In this document: positions 7,366 to 15,788 of the stretch, piece by piece
How positions within the stretch are numbered: the stretch's first letter is position 1
Layout: every line of letters starts with the position of its first letter
NCBI RefSeq assembly: GCF_014217255.1
Contig: NZ_CP059404.1
Coordinates: 1,984,001 to 2,048,000, forward strand
Direction: 5' to 3'
Length of the DNA: 64,000 nt
From: Corynebacterium incognita
Lineage (GTDB): Bacteria; Actinomycetota; Actinomycetes; Mycobacteriales; Mycobacteriaceae
Position numbers and translations under genes: made by a program
Notes under the pieces: generated by a model
Told to the model about the DNA's origin: nothing
The model's input: the letters and a program-made list of their open reading frames with translations, nothing else
The model's database searches: none

Positions 7366-9750
7366 CTAGACCGTTACCTGTGCCGCGGCCGCCGAGTCCT
7401 GTTCATCGCGTGGGGAGTTGCCGCCCGTCGATTGTGTGAGGGCCTCGCCTTCCACGTCCAAGTTGGGGAGGATCTTATCCAGCCACTTTGGCAGTTTCCA
7501 GGCGCGGTCATCCAGTAGGAACATCGTGGCCGGGATGATCATCATGCGCACCACGAACGCGTCGAAGGCCACCGCGACCGCCAGAGCAAAGCCCATGGTC
7601 TTGATGAAGGGTTCGTCGATAAGCATGAAGGCCGCGAACACGGAGATCATAATCAGCGCCGCGGCCGTGACCACGCGGGCGCCGTGTTTGAAACCGTTCG
7701 ACGTTGCGTTGCCCGCGGTCTTGCCGTGGACGAAGCCCTCGCGCATGCGGGTGACCAGGAATACCTGGTAGTCCATCGCCAGGCCGAAGACCAGGCCGAT
7801 GAGCATGATGGGCAGGAAGGACAGTAGTGGCTGCGGGTCGTCGATAATGCCGAACATGCCCTCCTGGAACACCGCGACCGTCACGCCGAACGCGGCGGCG
7901 ACAGACAGGCCGAATCCCAGCGCGGCGATGAGCGGCACCCATATGGAACGGAAGACCAGCATGAGAACGATGAACGCCAAACCCAAAACGATGGCGATGT
8001 AGGGCAGGAGGACGTCAGTGAGGCGCTCGGAGATGTCGTCGAACACCGGGGTGATGCCGGTGATGCCGAAGGTGGCGCCGGTGGATTCCTCGAACGCGCC
8101 CTGGTGTTCGCGCAGCGCATTGAGGGTGTCGGTGGTCTTCTCATCGGTGGCGCCGGTGGACGGGGTGATCATGATCTGCGCGGCGTCCATGTCCTTGGTG
8201 GTCTGGACAATCTGCGCGTTGGCCACGCCTTCGGTCTCATTGAAAGACTTCAATGCCTCGTGGAACGCAGCCATGCGGTCTTGCTTGTCGACGTTCTGTG
8301 CGTCCACATAGGCGATCATCGGGGCATTGCGGCCCGGGCCGAAGGCCTCTTCGGTCATCTCGTAGGCGGTGCGCTGTGGACTGCCCAGCTTGGACGTGCC
8401 GTCGGTGGGCATGGCCAGTTGCAGGTTCGCGGCGGGCAGTGCCAGGATGCCCAGCAGGACCACACCGGCCACGAGGTGCATAATGGGGCGCTTGCGGATA
8501 CGGCGCACCCAGAGTAGGCCCATGGTGGGCTTCTCGTCCTCCGGGTCCGGGACCTTCGGGCCGGGGAAACGCAGCGCGAACACGCGCGTGCCCAACAGGC
8601 CGAGCAGGGCCGGGAGGAACGTGATGGCCACCAGTACGGCGAGCGCCACGGTCATGGCCGCGGCGATGGCCATGGCAGTGAGGAACGGGATGTTGATGAT
8701 CGACAGCGCGGCCAGTGCGATAAGAACGGTGATGCCGGCGAAGACCACGGACGAACCCGCGGTGCCCACGGCCATGCCCATGGCGTGTGCTCGGGTGTCC
8801 TTGTCCATCTTCTTCAGCTCTGCCGCGAGCTCCTTGGGGCTCAAGTCGTTGAGTCCAGAGGAGGTGATGAGCTGATTGCGGAAGCGCGCGACAATAAACA
8901 GTGCGTAGTCGATGCCCACGGCCAGGCCGATCATGGAGGCCAGCATCGGGGTCATGTCATTGATGGAGTCCGTAAACAGGGTGCCCAGCTGGACGCCGAG
9001 GATGCCCACGCCCACGCCAATGACGGCGGAGATGAGCGGCGTACCCGCGGCCACGAAGGAGCCGAAGGTGATGAGCAAGACGATGGCCGCCACGGCTAGG
9101 CCGATGGTCTCGGCTTTCATGTCCATCTCGCCCGCGGCCTGGAACACAGTGCCCTGGTAGGCCACTTGGAGGTCGCCGTCGTCGTAATCGGCAACGATGT
9201 CCTTCACCGCCTGGAGATCCCCGTCGGGTACCTCCATGGTGCTCGGGGCATCGAAGGTGAAGTTGATGAGACCAGTGGACTGATCCTCGCTCAACGGGGA
9301 CAGTGCCTGGAGGTTGTCGTCGATGACCGGCTGCGGCATGCCTTGAGCCTTCATCTGCTTGCCCATCTGGGCTTCCATTCCCTTGGCGGCCATAACGGGG
9401 TTGACGATGGCCTCGGCGTCTTTGTAGGAGGCGGCGCCCTTGATGTCGTCAGCCAGGGCGCTGACTTCCTGCATGACCTCGGGATCGGTGAGCTTCTTGC
9501 CCTCGGGGGCCTTGACGACGACCGTGCCGGCCGGCTCACTCATGGCGTCGCCGTCGGTGCCAAAGCGGTCGTTCATCTGCTCCATGGTGACTGTGGAGTC
9601 CATGTCTGGCATGGAGAAGCTGGGGGAGGGGTCTTTGGCGAAGTTGGCCGCCAGGCCGCCGAGTGCGACGAGCAGCACCAGCCAGAAGGCGAGGAAGGGC
9701 CACGCGGTCCGATAGGACCAACGGCCAAGTTTGTACAGGAACTTTGACAT
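7366..9750 (-). CDS. MMPL-family (RND) transporter, CmpL-like
   Basis: Inner-membrane transporter of 794 aa with the RND layout: one N-terminal helix, a large extracytoplasmic loop (about 40-195), five or six helices, a second large loop, then five or six helices. The proton-relay Asp-Tyr pairs are visible in GLAVGIDYALFIVARFR and GLAMDYQVFLVTRMREG. Corynebacterial MMPL proteins move mycolic-acid glycolipids or related envelope lipids; this one lacks the long MmpL3-type C-terminal domain. ATG 9750 has AAGGA ten bases upstream; an open frame continues to 9867 but runs through the promoter region. It is cotranscribed with the tetR gene behind it. Confidence 0.85.
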   Translation of the reverse strand: MSKFLYKLGRWSYRTAWPFLAFWLVLLVALGGLAANFAKDPSPSFSMPDMDSTVTMEQMNDRFGTDGDAMSEPAGTVVVKAPEGKKLTDPEVMQEVSALADDIKGAASYKDAEAIVNPVMAAKGMEAQMGKQMKAQGMPQPVIDDNLQALSPLSEDQSTGLINFTFDAPSTMEVPDGDLQAVKDIVADYDDGDLQVAYQGTVFQAAGEMDMKAETIGLAVAAIVLLITFGSFVAAGTPLISAVIGVGVGILGVQLGTLFTDSINDMTPMLASMIGLAVGIDYALFIVARFRNQLITSSGLNDLSPKELAAELKKMDKDTRAHAMGMAVGTAGSSVVFAGITVLIALAALSIINIPFLTAMAIAAAMTVALAVLVAITFLPALLGLLGTRVFALRFPGPKVPDPEDEKPTMGLLWVRRIRKRPIMHLVAGVVLLGILALPAANLQLAMPTDGTSKLGSPQRTAYEMTEEAFGPGRNAPMIAYVDAQNVDKQDRMAAFHEALKSFNETEGVANAQIVQTTKDMDAAQIMITPSTGATDEKTTDTLNALREHQGAFEESTGATFGITGITPVFDDISERLTDVLLPYIAIVLGLAFIVLMLVFRSIWVPLIAALGFGLSVAAAFGVTVAVFQEGMFGIIDDPQPLLSFLPIMLIGLVFGLAMDYQVFLVTRMREGFVHGKTAGNATSNGFKHGARVVTAAALIMISVFAAFMLIDEPFIKTMGFALAVAVAFDAFVVRMMIIPATMFLLDDRAWKLPKWLDKILPNLDVEGEALTQSTGGNSPRDEQDSAAAAQVTV

Positions 9751-9775
9751 TGAAGAGTATCCTTGAACAGGTAAG

Positions 9776-9830
9776 TTGCAGTGACCGTGCAAGATTACAT
9801 CTGTCGTGCAAAGTTGCGCAACTTGTGCAA
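9776..9830. promoter_or_regulatory. Probable TetR operator cluster, MMPL / membrane gene
   Basis: Between the divergent starts at 9750 and 9868 lies the perfect 14-bp palindrome AAGTTGCGCAACTT (9811-9824). It is flanked by three GTGCAA half-sites (9787, 9806, 9825) and the inverted pair TTGCA/TGCAA at 9776-9792. The cluster covers the expected promoter of the MMPL-tetR operon. Binding by the adjacent TetR protein is inferred. Confidence 0.55.
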
Positions 9831-9854
9831 AATTTCCGGCCGGTGTCAGGCTTG

Positions 9855-9867
9855 TAGACTTGCACAC
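9855..9867 (+). promoter_or_regulatory. Leaderless -10 box TAGACT
   Basis: TAGACT at 9855-9860 is followed by exactly seven bases and then the ATG at 9868, with no ribosome-binding site. Transcription should therefore start at or next to the A of the start codon. Confidence 0.55.
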
Positions 9868-10527
9868 ATGCTCCTTGCTGCCGTCACCAACGCCTTTGCC
9901 GATTCGCTTAATGCCCTGCTCATCGGCGTCATCGTGGCGCTGGGCGTTATGCTGCCGCGCGGTAGCTACAAAAAGGTCGTGCCGCTGCTCATTGTCGGCG
10001 ACTGGTTGGGCGTCTTCACCCTCGCGGTGGCGTGCATGGCCATCTTCGACGGTTTAGATGAGCAGGTGAAACGGCTGACAGAATCCCCGGTATTTGGCTG
10101 GGCACTCATCGCGGTGGGCGTGCTCATCGGTGTGCTCACCCTCATGAGCAAGCCCGGCGGCGACAACAAGCTCGTCGCCCGCATCCTGGAACCGCTGCGC
10201 GCCCCGGGGCCAAAGACCGTGCTGGTGGGCTTCATCCTCGGCTTCGTCCAATCAATCACCTCCGCCCCCTTCTTCGCCGGGTTGCTGTTCCTCATCGCCG
10301 GCGGCTACGGCCCGCTCATCAACTACGGCGGCATGGTCATCTACGCTTCCATCGCGCTCTCGCTGCCCACACTCAGTGCCCTCCTGGTCGGCTGGGTTCG
10401 TTCCTACCCTGACAGCCCCGCTGGCCGCGCGTTTGCCGCTGCCCGTGACAAGGCGGATGAACTGTCCAAAGCCAGCGGATTTGTGGTCGCCGGGATCCTT
10501 ATCGCCCTTGGTGTGGTCTACCTCTAG
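9868..10527 (+). CDS. Small integral membrane protein, GAP/LysE-like
   Basis: A 219-residue polytopic membrane protein with about six hydrophobic helices and no soluble domain. The first half has a helix-Pro-Arg-Gly loop (MLPRGSYKK) and the second half GFILGFVQSITSAPFFAGLLF. The overall look recalls actinobacterial GAP-family or LysE-like small transporters, but I do not recognise a diagnostic motif. The start at ATG 9868 follows a -10 box by seven bases, so the mRNA is leaderless. It is divergent from the MMPL-tetR operon and shares its palindrome-rich control region, so coordinate control is possible. Confidence 0.6.
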   Translation: MLLAAVTNAFADSLNALLIGVIVALGVMLPRGSYKKVVPLLIVGDWLGVFTLAVACMAIFDGLDEQVKRLTESPVFGWALIAVGVLIGVLTLMSKPGGDNKLVARILEPLRAPGPKTVLVGFILGFVQSITSAPFFAGLLFLIAGGYGPLINYGGMVIYASIALSLPTLSALLVGWVRSYPDSPAGRAFAAARDKADELSKASGFVVAGILIALGVVYL

Positions 10528-10581
10528 TCGGGCCTGGCAGCACCCGCCTCAGCGAGCAGAACGCGCGTAGACTGGTCCACT

Positions 10582-11451
10582 GTGATTGATGCATCGGATA
10601 CCGCGCTAGTGATTGAGGGCGGCGGTATGCGCAACTCGTATACCGCCGCGTGCATTGAAAAGCTCATTCGCGAAGACGTGGCCTTTGGCCTCGTCGCGGG
10701 CGTGTCCGCTGGGGCCTCGCATACCGCCAATTACCTCGGGCGCGATCCCGAGCGCACAGTGGAGTCCTTCGTGGAATTCGCGAACAACCCCTCCTTCGGC
10801 GGGGTCAACTCGCTGCTCAAGGGGCAGGGCTACTTCAATGCCGAATACATTTACGAGCGATCCGCGGACAAAGATCTGCCGTACAACTTCGATGCTTTCC
10901 TTGCTCACCCCACGGACATGATCCTGGCCGCGACCCGCGCGGATAATGGTGAGGGCGTCTACTGGACGCGACAAGACATTAAAAACAAAGCGGACCTCAT
11001 GATGCGTGTGCGCGCCTCTTCTACGCTGCCGATGATCATGCCCATGCGCTTTATCGACGGCGTCCCCTTCGTCGACGGCGCTCTGGGGGAGTCCGGCGGC
11101 ATTCTTATCGACGCCGCGGAGCGCGCCGGGTACCAGAAATTCCTGTTTATCGGCTCGCGCCCCCGCGGCTACGTGCGCCCGCAAGTCACCCGCCACGGCA
11201 TCGTGCGCCGCGCGTTCTATCGCTACCCGGCCGTGGGGGAGGCGCTCATCGCCCGCGCGGACCGCTACAACCAGGCCAAGGATCGCTTACTGGAGCTCGA
11301 GCGCGCCGGGCAGGCCTGCTTGTTCTTCCCGGAGGACATGCAAGTCGCCTCCACGGAACGCAACCATGCCAAGCTGCAGGCCAACTACGAGGCCGGCCGC
11401 AGTCAGACTTATGCTGAGTGGCCACACTGGAAGGAATTCTTAACCTCATGA
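10582..11451 (+). CDS. Patatin-like phospholipase
   Basis: Patatin-fold serine hydrolase of 289 aa, expected to release fatty acids from membrane lipids or related acyl esters. The oxyanion loop IEGGGMRNSY (11-20) and nucleophile elbow GVSAGAS (Ser in GxSxG) are intact, and the catalytic Asp is in FVDGALGES. Start is GTG 10582. TAGACT at 10568-10573 lies eight bases upstream, again a leaderless arrangement. Its stop codon overlaps the ATG of the next gene (ATGA), so translation of the two is coupled. Similar to YjjU-type bacterial patatins; the substrate is unknown. Confidence 0.85.
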   Translation: MIDASDTALVIEGGGMRNSYTAACIEKLIREDVAFGLVAGVSAGASHTANYLGRDPERTVESFVEFANNPSFGGVNSLLKGQGYFNAEYIYERSADKDLPYNFDAFLAHPTDMILAATRADNGEGVYWTRQDIKNKADLMMRVRASSTLPMIMPMRFIDGVPFVDGALGESGGILIDAAERAGYQKFLFIGSRPRGYVRPQVTRHGIVRRAFYRYPAVGEALIARADRYNQAKDRLLELERAGQACLFFPEDMQVASTERNHAKLQANYEAGRSQTYAEWPHWKEFLTS

Positions 11452-11906
11452 CACCCCACTTTTCTGACGCCTCGATGCTGCATGCCGACGGCGTGCAGTC
11501 CTTCCCGCGCGACGTCGTTCTGGACGGCTATGATCTGCCCGACCAGCACCTTATCGACCACGCCATCGTCCAGCTTGGCGGGCCGTTCGCCGACCATCCG
11601 CTGTGGCTGCTCATCGTCATGGCCCTGGCCGTCGCCTCGGGCGCGGTGGGCGTGGCCGCCGCGGCGACGGGCAGGCGTCGCTCCGCGGCAACTTTTCTCA
11701 CCGTCGGTGCCGTCGGCGTGTGGGCGAAGCACCTATTCGCAGTCCTCACCATCCCGCAAGCCGCCGTCAACGACTGGTCCGTGGCTGGTTACGTGGCCAA
11801 GTACTACGCCGCGTGCTTTGGGACGCAGACGGTTCTGGTGGTTTTCATTACCCTGGTGTTCGTTAGCTGCCTCATCTTCGTCAGGAGGAAATCACATGTC
11901 GGATAG
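11448..11906 (+). CDS. Small membrane protein coupled to patatin gene
   Basis: A 152-residue protein with a hydrophilic N-terminus (about 45 residues) and three predicted membrane helices ([21 protein letters not shown], a central [21 protein letters not shown], and [18 protein letters not shown]) ending in RRK. No family was recognised. The ATG at 11448 overlaps the patatin stop by four bases. Its own 3' end overlaps the start of the enoyl-CoA hydratase gene by 11 bases, so all three genes are one translationally linked unit. Confidence 0.65.
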   Translation: MTPHFSDASMLHADGVQSFPRDVVLDGYDLPDQHLIDHAIVQLGGPFADHPLWLLIVMALAVASGAVGVAAAATGRRRSAATFLTVGAVGVWAKHLFAVLTIPQAAVNDWSVAGYVAKYYAACFGTQTVLVVFITLVFVSCLIFVRRKSHVG

Positions 11907-12675
11907 CAACGCTTCGGTGCTTAGCAAGACCAAGGGCGGGGTGGGCATCATTACCCTCAACCGCCCCCAAACACTCAACGCCCTCAACATGGACATGCTG
12001 TGCGGAGTGGTGGAGACCGCCCAGGGCTTTGATGCTGATCCGGACATCGGTGCCATCGTCATCACGGGCTCCGAGAAAGCCTTCGCTGCCGGCGCGGACA
12101 TCAAAGAAATGGCTTCCAAGTCCGCTATCGACATGTTCAATGAGGACTGGTTCGCCGGTTGGGCCGCGCTGTCGCAGGTACGCATTCCGGTTATCGCTGC
12201 GGTCAACGGTTATGCGCTCGGCGGTGGCTGCGAGCTGGCGCTCATGTGCGACTTTGTTATCGCGGGTGAGAAGGCCAAGTTTGGTCAGCCCGAGGTGAAT
12301 CTCGGTGTGTTGCCCGGCATTGGTGGTTCCCAGCGCCTCACCCGTGCCGTCGGAAAATCCAAGGCCATGGACATGTGCCTGACTGGCCGCATGATCGACG
12401 CCGACGAAGCGGAGCGCGCCGGGATGGTGTCTCGCGTCGTCGCTGCGGATGCCCTTATGGACGAGGCGCTCGATGCAGCGAGCACCATTGCTGCTCGCTC
12501 CCGCGTTGCCACTCAGCTCGTCAAGGAAGCGGTCAACACGGCCTTCGAGACCCCGTTGCAGCAGGGGCTACTTCACGAGCGTCGTCTGTTCCACCTGGCG
12601 TTTGCCTCTGAGGATCAAAAGGAAGGCATGGCCGCGTTTAGCGAGAAACGCGACCCGAACTTCACCAACCGCTAG
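11896..12675 (+). CDS. Enoyl-CoA hydratase
   Basis: Crotonase of 259 aa that hydrates 2-enoyl-CoA to 3-hydroxyacyl-CoA in fatty acid or amino acid beta-oxidation. It closely follows the short-chain (ECHS1-like) pattern: [24 protein letters not shown] with the first catalytic Glu, and [22 protein letters not shown] (in two parts) with the second. The ending KRDPNF is family-typical. Start ATG 11896 has an excellent AGGAGGAAATCAC site. It overlaps the upstream membrane-protein gene by 11 bases. This is the second crotonase in the window; unlike the gene at 917 it is a true hydratase by motif. Confidence 0.9.
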   Translation: MSDSNASVLSKTKGGVGIITLNRPQTLNALNMDMLCGVVETAQGFDADPDIGAIVITGSEKAFAAGADIKEMASKSAIDMFNEDWFAGWAALSQVRIPVIAAVNGYALGGGCELALMCDFVIAGEKAKFGQPEVNLGVLPGIGGSQRLTRAVGKSKAMDMCLTGRMIDADEAERAGMVSRVVAADALMDEALDAASTIAARSRVATQLVKEAVNTAFETPLQQGLLHERRLFHLAFASEDQKEGMAAFSEKRDPNFTNR

Positions 12676-12706
12676 GCGATCCTGCACGGCTCGCGTCAGT
12701 GATCTC

Positions 12707-14344
12707 CTAGTCCGCGACGAGTGTCTCCAGCGTGAACTCCGGGTGCTCCTTTTCGATGAAGGCGAGCTTCCACTTGTCGCCGAATAGGGCGATGAGTTCG
12801 CCGTCGGTGCGGGTGAAGATCTCCACGCCGCGCTGGCGGCCAAGGTCTTCAGCGGAGGCGGCGTCGGTGCGGCGCGCCACGGAGTACGGAATGGGTTCGG
12901 TGACGGTTTCCACGTTGTACTCGTTTTCCATGCGGGCCTGCATGACCTCGAACTGCATGGGGCCCACCGCCGCCATGACGGGCGCGGCGTCGCCACGCAG
13001 GTCGTTGCGCAGGATCTGCACGACGCCCTCGGCAGCGAGGTGATCGAGGGCCTTGCGGAACTGCTTGTACTTGCCCAGGGACTTCGCGCGCAAAGTGCGG
13101 AAGTGCTCCGGCGCGAACTGTGGCATCGGCGGGAACTGCACCGGCTTGCCGTCAAAGATGGTGTCACCCGGGGCCAGGGAACCGGCGTTGACCAGGCCCA
13201 CGATGTCGCCGGGGTACGCGGCTTCCACCGTGGAGCGGGTGCGCCCGAACACCGTCAGCGCGTACTTGGTGGAGAAGGAGCGACCCGACTGGGCGTGGGT
13301 GACCTGCATGCCGCGGCCGAATTCGCCAGAGACCACGCGCATGAATGCCAGGTTATCGCGGTGCTTTTTGTCCATGCCGGCCTGCACCTTGAAGACAACG
13401 CCGGAGAATTCCTCGTCGATGTCGCGGCGTTCGTCCATCGCGCTTGTCGAGGCCTCGACTGCCTTCGGGTCGCTGTCGCGCCCGCGCGGGGCCGGCGCCA
13501 GCGCACACAGGGTGTCGAGGATCTGGTGGACACCGAAGTTGAGCATCGCGGAGGCAAAGATGGTGGGCGAGGTGGTGCAGGACTCGAACAACTCTTGATC
13601 GTGGACGGCACCGTCCATGGTCATGAGCTCAACTTCCTCGACGGTGGTTTCCCACACATCACCCTCGCGGGAGGCGGCCTCGTCGGGGGAGTAGTGCTCC
13701 TCCGGGGCGATGGTGGAACCACCCGCGGTGCGCAGGAAGTGCACGTACTCGTCCACTTCGCCGTCCTCGGTAATGCGCGCGAGGCCGCGGAAGTCGCCGG
13801 CCTCGCCGACGGGCCAGTACATCGGGGTGGGCTGCAGGCCGATCTCGTTGACGATTTCGTCGACGAGTTCCAGCGGGGTGCGGCCGACGCGGTCCCACTT
13901 GTTGATCACAGTGATGATCGGCAACCCGCGGGCCTTACACACGCGGAAGAGCTTGAGGGTCTGGGGCTCGAGGCCCTTCGAGGCGTCGACAAGCATGACC
14001 GCGGCGTCCACGGCGGTGAGCACACGGTAGGTGTCCTCCGAGAAGTCCGCGTGACCCGGGGTGTCCACCAGATTGATCATGTAAGGCTCGCCCTCGTGGC
14101 CCTCGGGCGCGTACTCGAATTGCAGCGCCGAGGAGCCGATGGAGATGCCGCGCTCTTTTTCCATGTCCATCCAGTCGGAGACAGTGGACTTGCGGCCGGC
14201 CTTGCCATGGACGGCACCCGCCTCGGAGATGACGTGGGCGTGCAGGGCGAGGGCCTCGGTGAGCGTGGACTTACCGGCATCCGGGTGCGCGATGACGGCG
14301 AAGGTGCGGCGGCGTTGTGCCTCAGATGCGACGGTGGTGTTCAT
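12707..14344 (-). CDS. prfC: Peptide chain release factor 3
   Basis: Translational GTPase of 545 aa that removes RF1/RF2 from the ribosome after termination. The G1 loop is AHPDAGKST (19-27), followed by switch I with KERGISI, G3 DTPGHADFSEDTYR and G4 NKWDR. The RF3-specific linker and C-terminal domain follow at full length. Start is ATG 14344. The gene converges on the enoyl-CoA hydratase with a 31-bp gap and no clear terminator. It is a stand-alone gene here, divergent from the FMN reductase. Confidence 0.95.
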   Translation of the reverse strand: MNTTVASEAQRRRTFAVIAHPDAGKSTLTEALALHAHVISEAGAVHGKAGRKSTVSDWMDMEKERGISIGSSALQFEYAPEGHEGEPYMINLVDTPGHADFSEDTYRVLTAVDAAVMLVDASKGLEPQTLKLFRVCKARGLPIITVINKWDRVGRTPLELVDEIVNEIGLQPTPMYWPVGEAGDFRGLARITEDGEVDEYVHFLRTAGGSTIAPEEHYSPDEAASREGDVWETTVEEVELMTMDGAVHDQELFESCTTSPTIFASAMLNFGVHQILDTLCALAPAPRGRDSDPKAVEASTSAMDERRDIDEEFSGVVFKVQAGMDKKHRDNLAFMRVVSGEFGRGMQVTHAQSGRSFSTKYALTVFGRTRSTVEAAYPGDIVGLVNAGSLAPGDTIFDGKPVQFPPMPQFAPEHFRTLRAKSLGKYKQFRKALDHLAAEGVVQILRNDLRGDAAPVMAAVGPMQFEVMQARMENEYNVETVTEPIPYSVARRTDAASAEDLGRQRGVEIFTRTDGELIALFGDKWKLAFIEKEHPEFTLETLVAD

Positions 14345-14505
14345 TGCTCCTACCTTAGTGGTTTCGCCGTGGGCTTTGAAACTGGCTCGGAGGCAGGGGC
14401 GGCAGAGACGAGCGCGAATAGGGGGCAGGCGGGAATAAGAAAAGCGTGGGGAGGCGTTAGACTAAAAACAACTTGTTGACGTATCACTTTTGAAAGGTGT
14501 GGCAC

Positions 14506-15042
14506 ATGGCCATTGGCATTATTATCGGTTCGGTTCGCGAAGGACGCTTGGGTGAGTCTGTGGCGCAGTGGGTCTTGGAGCAGGCACGGGCCCGTGGCGG
14601 TGAGCACGCGTACGAGCTTGTCGACCTCAAGGACTACCTGATGCCGCTGCTGGACGCGGAGGTTCTCCCGGCCGCTGCCGAAGGCAAGTACGCCGACTCC
14701 CAGGTCACCGCGTGGGCTGAAACCGTGGCCAAGTACGACGGCTTCGTCATGGTCACCCCGGAATACAACCACTCCGTCCCCGGCCCGCTGAAGAACGCGG
14801 TGGACTCGCTGTTCGTGGAGTGGGCGGGCAAGCCCATCACCGTGCTGGGCTACAGCTACAGCGGCGGCCAATGGGTCATCCCGGCGTGGCTGCCGGTCCT
14901 GGAGAACCTCAAGATGAAGGTTGCGGAGAATACCGTGTCCTTCTCTATCGCGGATAACACCAACGACGCCGGCCTCGCCGTCACCGACGCCGTGGCCGAG
15001 CAGCTGCGCGTGGCCCTCGACGAGATCGAGGCTGCCCTTTAA
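14506..15042 (+). CDS. NADPH-dependent FMN reductase family protein
   Basis: Flavodoxin-like reductase of 178 aa. The FMN phosphate loop IIGSVREGRLGES (6-18) and the second flavin loop MVTPEYNHSVPGPLKNAVD are the hallmarks of the NADPH-dependent FMN reductase/azoreductase group. Such enzymes use NAD(P)H to reduce FMN, quinones, azo dyes or chromate; the physiological substrate is not predictable. ATG 14506 is preceded by GAAAGGTG; an in-frame ATG at 14497 is less well placed. It stands alone, transcribed away from prfC. Confidence 0.85.
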   Translation: MAIGIIIGSVREGRLGESVAQWVLEQARARGGEHAYELVDLKDYLMPLLDAEVLPAAAEGKYADSQVTAWAETVAKYDGFVMVTPEYNHSVPGPLKNAVDSLFVEWAGKPITVLGYSYSGGQWVIPAWLPVLENLKMKVAENTVSFSIADNTNDAGLAVTDAVAEQLRVALDEIEAAL

Positions 15043-15085
15043 TTCGTTCATTGCCCTTGCGGTCGGTCATGGCCCGCCAGGGCAA

Positions 15086-15757
15086 TCACCGGGAGTGGAT
15101 GAGGTTTTGCGCCTTGGCTAGGCCGTCAGTGACCACGAGGCGCGCGGCCTCCACGGCGGTGGCAATGGCCTCGTCGAAGCCCGGGCCGGAGTCCACTCCG
15201 CCGAGTACCCAGTCCACGATCGGCTGTCCGTCCTGCGGGCGGCCGATTCCCATTCTCACCCGCAGGTAATCGCGGGTGCCCAGGTGCTCCGACATGCTCT
15301 TGAGGCCGTTGTGTCCGTTTTCGTTGCCGCCCAGCTTGATGCGGGTCTTGTGGGCGGGGAGGTCCAGCTCGTCGTGGAGAACGATGATGCGCTCGGCAGG
15401 GATGTCGAGCGCCGCGGCGAGCGCGCCGACTGCCTCGCCGGAGAGGTTCATAAACGTCGTTGAACGCACAGCGAGTACCGCGGCGTCGCCAAGCTGTAGC
15501 GGTGCCACCTGTGCCTTCACGCCTTTGACGGGGGTGAGGACGTCGCCAGTGGCGGCTAGCAGGTCATCGATGGCCATGTAACCCACGTTGTGGCGCGTCG
15601 CCGCGTACTTCGGACCCGGGTTGCCCAGGCCTACGATGAGCCACTCAGCGTTCAAATCGTCGAGTTCCAAGGCAGAAGATATGGAAGCTGCGGTGCCGCG
15701 AGACAATGCGCCGCGGTCGCGGGTGAAGCGTGAAAAGAAGTCTTTGATAAAGGACAC
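15086..15757 (-). CDS. pth: Peptidyl-tRNA hydrolase, paralog 1
   Basis: Hydrolyses the ester bond of peptidyl-tRNAs dropped by ribosomes. The 223-residue protein begins with a 35-residue extension not found in most Pth, then GLGNPGPKYAATRHNVGY with the catalytic His, FMNLSGEAV, HDELDLP, GGNENGHNGLKS and MGIGRP. GTG 15757 is taken as start because GACAAT (15765-15770) lies seven bases upstream, a leaderless signature; longer readings run into the divergent gene. A second Pth is encoded at 20688. Two copies are known in corynebacteria, and both keep the active-site residues. Confidence 0.92.
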   Translation of the reverse strand: MSFIKDFFSRFTRDRGALSRGTAASISSALELDDLNAEWLIVGLGNPGPKYAATRHNVGYMAIDDLLAATGDVLTPVKGVKAQVAPLQLGDAAVLAVRSTTFMNLSGEAVGALAAALDIPAERIIVLHDELDLPAHKTRIKLGGNENGHNGLKSMSEHLGTRDYLRVRMGIGRPQDGQPIVDWVLGGVDSGPGFDEAIATAVEAARLVVTDGLAKAQNLIHSR

Positions 15758-15788
15758 GACCCCGATTGTCTCACATAGGCTGGGGCCC
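15758..15788. promoter_or_regulatory. 31-bp bidirectional leaderless promoter
   Basis: Two start codons face away from each other, GTG 15757 (pth) and ATG 15789 (nitronate monooxygenase), with only 31 bp between. Within it, GACAAT (minus strand, 15765-15770) and TAGGCT (plus, 15776-15781) each lie seven bases from their start codon. Each gene's -35 region must fall inside the other gene. Confidence 0.55.

Noticed and set aside
13040..14479. 479-codon open frame antisense to prfC
   Set aside because: It mirrors the complete release factor 3 gene and is His/Gly/Val-rich as expected from an antisense reading of GC-rich code.
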